This document shows positions 5,629 through 6,335 of a DNA stretch of 6,335 nt, one piece after another. The DNA comes from Chloroflexi bacterium UBA4733 (GTDB taxonomy: Bacteria > Chloroflexota > UBA4733), in contig DHIZ01000356.1 of NCBI GenBank assembly GCA_002404055.1, forward strand, positions 1-6,335, read 5' to 3'. The stretch's first letter is position 1, and each line of letters begins with the position of its first letter. The translations under genes and the position numbers were made by a program. The notes beneath the pieces are model-generated. The model saw only the letters and a list, made by a program, of their open reading frames with translations, was not told the DNA's origin and did no database searches.

Positions 5629-5649
5629 AGACGAAGCGGGACGCGAAAC

Positions 5650-6335
5650 ATGCGATCACTCTGGCAACGTATCACCCTGCCGCCGCCGGTTCGCCGCTTG
5701 ACACGGCCGTCGCCGCTGGTTCGTACTACTTCGCGGTCGCTGCTGCTGGTCAAGGCGCTGGACCTGGCGACGCCGGCCAGGGCGCCCCGCTCGCCCAATG
5801 TCGCGCCCGGCCGGCTACGAGTGCTGCACATGCCGCCGGACGCCCTGCAAGAGGCTACGGTACCGTTGCCACCGCACATTGCGCCGTCGCCGGTTGGCGC
5901 CGAACCGACCGGCGACGCCCGGCCGCGCTTCGCCACGGAACCAGCAATACCGGTCATTCGCCCAATGCAGCGCAGGAGCGATCCGCCGACCAGCCCGACG
6001 ACGCCCGATCCCGTCTCCAGCGCGGACGCCACTCCGACATTTGCTCAGGTGGCCCAGACCTGGTTACAACAGGTGCGAGACAACCAGCGGCTTGCGCGGG
6101 CGGATGTAGCGGTAGTCGGCCAGGGCAACCAGCCGGCGCCGAGAAGGGGGGCGGGGACGCCGTCGCCGGACGGTGAGCAGGCGAAACTTCTGCCGGCGTC
6201 GGCGGTATCGCCTTTGCCGACAACCTCAGGGCCAATTGAGCTGGCCGGAGCGCCGGCCCGCCAGCGCCGATCGCCGGCGCCGCCAGCGACGAGAGAGCCA
6301 TCCGCAGCCCCGTTGTCGCCGCGCTCGCCGGAACC
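5650..6335 (+). CDS. Proline/arginine-rich protein of unknown function (partial, runs off right edge)
   Basis: An open frame continues from ATG 5650 to the window end without a stop (228 complete codons plus the first two bases of a Pro codon). It starts MRSLWQRITLPPPVRRL. The N-terminal 45 residues are basic and moderately hydrophobic (SLLLVKALDLA at 30-40), not a clear signal peptide. Most of the rest is Pro, Ala, Ser, Thr and Arg-rich and probably disordered, with one likely helix at 130-152 (TFAQVAQTWLQQVRDNQRLA). This frame is preferred over the competing frame at 5595-6176 because it stays open throughout and has high GC at third positions. The ribosome site is weak (AGCGGGA). It has no recognisable family in the visible part. 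Position after tube 2 suggests a baseplate-linked, tape-measure-like or cargo protein, but none can be shown; the folded part may lie beyond the window. Confidence 0.65.
   Translation, partial: MRSLWQRITLPPPVRRLTRPSPLVRTTSRSLLLVKALDLATPARAPRSPNVAPGRLRVLHMPPDALQEATVPLPPHIAPSPVGAEPTGDARPRFATEPAIPVIRPMQRRSDPPTSPTTPDPVSSADATPTFAQVAQTWLQQVRDNQRLARADVAVVGQGNQPAPRRGAGTPSPDGEQAKLLPASAVSPLPTTSGPIELAGAPARQRRSPAPPATREPSAAPLSPRSPE

Noticed and set aside
5595..6176. A 193-codon plus-strand frame overlapping the proline-rich gene
   Set aside because: It closes at 6174-6176 while the 5650 frame stays open to the edge with better third-position GC; its Ala/Gly-rich translation looks like a shifted reading.
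5650..6335. eCIS-associated DUF4157-type metallopeptidase cargo
   Set aside because: No HExxH or other hallmark of that domain is present in the visible part; only low-complexity sequence is seen, so the call would be a guess.
1..6335. tRNA, rRNA, insertion sequence or integrase
   Set aside because: No tRNA-like or rRNA-like sequence, transposase motif, terminal inverted repeats or integrase residues were seen on either strand.

Overview
The window is high-GC bacterial DNA carrying the front part of a contractile-injection-system (CIS) structural operon, apparently an extracellular or cytoplasmic phage-tail-like CIS (eCIS) rather than a prophage. The main reason is that two different tail-tube paralogues follow the sheath gene; contractile phages usually have one. 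No phage head, integrase, lysis or packaging gene is visible in this short window. The strong 'AWSPDG' WD40 protein, the GC content and the eCIS gene style fit Chloroflexota, or less likely another high-GC phylum. That assignment is inference only.

Layout. Bases 1-533 (minus strand) hold the start of a secreted lipoprotein that runs off the left edge; its visible domain resembles the N-terminal part of heparinase II/III or alginate-lyase-like proteins. Bases 534-761 contain no intact gene, but 665-760 (plus strand) is a decayed fragment of a tail-sheath gene, clearly related to codons 57-83 of the intact sheath gene 1.9 kb downstream. Bases 762-2093 (minus strand) encode a membrane-anchored seven-repeat WD40 protein. 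Bases 2094-2411 are a divergent intergenic region with a dense set of inverted repeats. From 2412 to the right edge, all genes are on the plus strand and closely spaced: sheath, tube 1, a CxxC conserved protein, a 65-residue protein, tube 2, a 118-bp gap with a possible 28-codon ORF, and a proline/arginine-rich protein that runs off the right edge.

How the genes fit together. The sheath and the two tube proteins would form the outer contractile cylinder and inner tube. The CxxC protein and the small protein sit between the two tubes, where assembly factors are common in such loci. The proline-rich protein is not recognised and could be an accessory, baseplate-linked or cargo protein. The WD40 gene shares the control region with the operon and may be co-regulated, but no functional link can be shown from sequence. 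The sheath fragment beyond the WD40 gene shows that the locus has been rearranged, with a second sheath-like sequence once present on the other side of the WD40 gene.
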